5,830 nt of DNA from Burkholderia sp. Its GTDB lineage: Bacteria > Pseudomonadota > Gammaproteobacteria > Burkholderiales > Burkholderiaceae. Below the pieces are notes generated by a model. It was not told the DNA's origin, ran no database searches, and saw only the letters and a program-made list of their open reading frames with translations. The stretch lies in the NCBI RefSeq assembly GCF_018375725.1, contig NZ_JAHACR010000268.1, positions 1-5,830 of the forward strand, read 5' to 3'. The translations under genes and the position numbers were made by a program. The first letter of the stretch is position 1. Each line of letters opens with the position of its first letter. This document shows, in pieces, positions 5,781 to 5,830 of this stretch.

Positions 5781-5830
5781 CTCAACCGTCAGTTTGAGGT
5801 TGATGCGCCGAATCAGGTCTGGTGCGGCGA

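Noticed and set aside
1..5830. CRISPR arrays, tRNA or rRNA genes
   Set aside because: No regularly spaced repeats, cloverleaf-like sequence or conserved rRNA segments were seen on either strand.

Overview
The window carries a type IV (modification-dependent) restriction locus of the McrBC kind, all on the minus strand, with a WYL-domain regulator upstream and a broken IS3-family insertion sequence downstream. No rRNA, tRNA or other taxonomic marker is present. The moderately GC-rich coding sequence and an IS407-like orfA of a type common in beta- and gammaproteobacteria (established knowledge) point to a proteobacterium. I cannot narrow it further.

Layout in transcription order, reading down from the right end. 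Bases 5780-4830 encode a BrxR/CapW-like regulator (winged HTH, WYL, WCX). A 330-bp stretch (4829-4500) follows with no convincing gene; it holds a nested direct repeat, an inverted repeat and a small hairpin. Bases 4499-2013 encode an 828-residue McrB-like GTPase with an unassigned N-terminal half and an extra domain inserted inside its AAA+ motor. Bases 2007-694 encode McrC, the PD-(D/E)XK nuclease partner, starting at GTG 5 bp after the mcrB stop. After 137 bp without a gene comes one terminus of an IS3-family element at 556, its intact orfA (475-209), a canonical A6G frameshift site, and an orfB that loses family similarity near base 100 and stops at 72. Bases 1-71 lie beyond the recognisable IS.

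How the genes work together (family knowledge plus inference): McrB should assemble as a GTP-driven ring that recognises modified DNA through its N-terminal and/or inserted domain. McrC should bind the ring, stimulate GTP hydrolysis and cut. The WYL protein, whose relatives repress BREX, CBASS and other defence operons, probably controls mcrBC expression. The adjacent IS remnant and the non-coding gap fit a defence island that has been rearranged. The individual modules are known. What merits attention is the McrB architecture (unknown N-terminal sensor plus nested PUA/EVE-like domain) and the regulator-to-mcrB gap with its possible operators.
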